Shown here: piece after piece, positions 6,575-7,078 of the stretch
Layout of the letters: each line of letters opens with the position of its first letter
Position numbering within the stretch: the first letter of the stretch is position 1
From: Muribaculaceae bacterium
GTDB taxonomy: Bacteria > Bacteroidota > Bacteroidia > Bacteroidales > Muribaculaceae
DNA length: 7,078 bases
Direction of reading: 5' to 3'
NCBI GenBank assembly: GCA_902836725.1
Contig: CADFRV010000127.1
Location: 1 to 7,078 of the forward strand
Position numbers and translations under genes: made by a program
Notes under the pieces: model-generated
Database searches by the model: none
What the model saw: the letters and a program-made list of their open reading frames with translations, nothing else
Told to the model about the DNA's origin: nothing

Positions 6575-6855
6575 TTCTGCCCCCCTTTCATTCTTTTCTT
6601 CAACATTCCTCCCGCGGCGAACCTCACCTCTATCGAGGGGGGAAGCAGCATCCGTTTGCCTGTGACAAGATCAGTCGTTATCTCCTCGTCATGCTTGACA
6701 CCCTCGAAAGTCCCGAAACCCGGGATCGCCACACGGTTCTCCTCACCGCACTGTTCGCGGAGTATCATGCTGAATCCCTCGAGCAGTCTTGCCGCAGTGG
6801 CGGCATCGCAACCGAGTTTCTGGGCAAGAGCGCCGGCAAAGTTTCTGTTATCCAT
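6571..6855 (-). CDS. HU-like DNA-binding protein
   Basis: The 94-residue product matches the size and layout of the HU/IHF family. An N-terminal helical part (about 3-38) is followed by VAIPGFGTFE at 42-51, the hallmark beta turn, then an arm region and the C-terminal VRFAAGGMLKKRM (78-89), corresponding to the HU 'F-x-x-G-x-x-L-K' end. The tip of the arm reads TDLVTGKRMLLPP rather than the NPxTG of classical HU, so the proline that intercalates into bent DNA appears to be absent. The protein may bind DNA differently from housekeeping HU or pair with the HU-like domain of the next gene, which it overlaps by 4 bp. It starts 4 bp after the Cys-rich gene. The family assignment is firm; a special role is inferred from the gene pair. 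Confidence 0.88.
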   Translation of the reverse strand: MDNRNFAGALAQKLGCDAATAARLLEGFSMILREQCGEENRVAIPGFGTFEGVKHDEEITTDLVTGKRMLLPPSIEVRFAAGGMLKKRMKGGQK

Positions 6856-6859
6856 GGCC

Positions 6860-7066
6860 TTATTTATGATTTTTTGTTTTTCCTTTCTTTTTCAGGTCAC
6901 AATCCAGGGCGCATCCGGCACAACCACATCCGCACGGCGGACCGTTTCCATCTTTCAATCCCTTGCGGAACCGCAACACTTTCCTCACTATGACAACCAC
7001 GGCTATCACTATGACAGACACTACCGTTGCCCATTGTATCAGATCATTGAAACTCATACCCATCAT
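6860..7066 (-). CDS. FeoB-associated-type Cys-rich membrane protein
   Basis: This small protein of about 68 residues has one membrane helix at about residues 10-28, a basic stretch (RKVLRFRKGLK), and a Cys-rich tail PPCGCGCAGCALDC with cysteines at 45, 47, 49, 52 and 56, ending in a Lys-rich tail. This matches the FeoB-associated Cys-rich membrane proteins of Bacteroidetes, found after the ferrous iron transporter FeoB; their action is not established, but the cysteines could bind iron or another metal. ATGs at 7066, 7063 and 7057 are all possible starts. The frame remains open for the last four codons to the window edge, so an upstream start cannot be excluded, though the length suits the family. 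feoB would be expected just to the right of the window, but this cannot be seen. It ends 4 bp before the HU gene, suggesting one transcript. Confidence 0.75.
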   Translation of the reverse strand: MMGMSFNDLIQWATVVSVIVIAVVVIVRKVLRFRKGLKDGNGPPCGCGCAGCALDCDLKKKGKTKNHK

Positions 7067-7078
7067 GTTGCCGCACCC

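Noticed and set aside
6082..6993. Plus-strand open frame of 303 codons crossing three minus-strand genes
   Set aside because: It runs across the boundaries of the HU-LysM, HU and Cys-rich genes, is Pro/Ser/Arg-rich low-complexity sequence, and has no family resemblance.

Overview
The window looks like a chromosomal segment of a Bacteroidales bacterium. The evidence is the gene order moxR, DUF58, small membrane protein, batA, batB (the Bacteroides-type aerotolerance/Bat cluster), a FeoB-associated Cys-rich protein, HU-fusion proteins, a TAnnTTTG-type promoter, and A/T-rich start regions with little Shine-Dalgarno signal. The coding DNA is fairly GC-rich and the gaps are AT-rich. That fits a higher-GC Bacteroidales such as Muribaculaceae, but the family assignment is a guess. 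All eight supported genes are on the minus strand and read from right to left.

Right part (7066 to 5327): a short Cys-rich single-pass membrane protein of the FeoB-associated type, then a stand-alone HU-like DNA-binding protein, then a 415-residue protein. The last has an N-terminal HU-like domain, a long acidic linker, one membrane helix and a C-terminal LysM domain. The two HU genes overlap by 4 bp (ATGA) and the Cys-rich gene ends 4 bp before the first, so the three look co-transcribed. The HU-TM-LysM architecture suggests a link between the nucleoid and the cell wall and is the most thought-provoking protein here.

Middle (5326 to 5131): an AT-rich 196-bp gap. It holds a hairpin just after the HU-LysM stop codon, a good Bacteroidetes -7 promoter element, and a small inverted repeat lying over that element. 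It probably separates two transcription units.

Left part (5130 to 1): a MoxR AAA+ ATPase, a DUF58 protein with an intact MIDAS-type metal site, a BatD-like/DUF4381-like membrane protein, BatA, and BatB, which is cut by the left edge of the window. In known MoxR-VWA systems the ATPase acts with VWA/MIDAS proteins on folding or assembly of partner proteins, and in Bacteroides the Bat proteins contribute to oxidative-stress tolerance. The rest of the operon (batC, batD, batE) would be expected beyond position 1.

Two gaps inside this operon contain structure that coding does not explain. The moxR/DUF58 gap has a GC-rich hairpin that looks like an intrinsic terminator on the opposite strand. The batA/batB gap has an AT-rich 17-bp inverted repeat interrupted by 21 nt, ending 12 nt before the batB start codon. 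No tRNA, rRNA, CRISPR, insertion sequence or gene-free stretch over 300 bp was seen.
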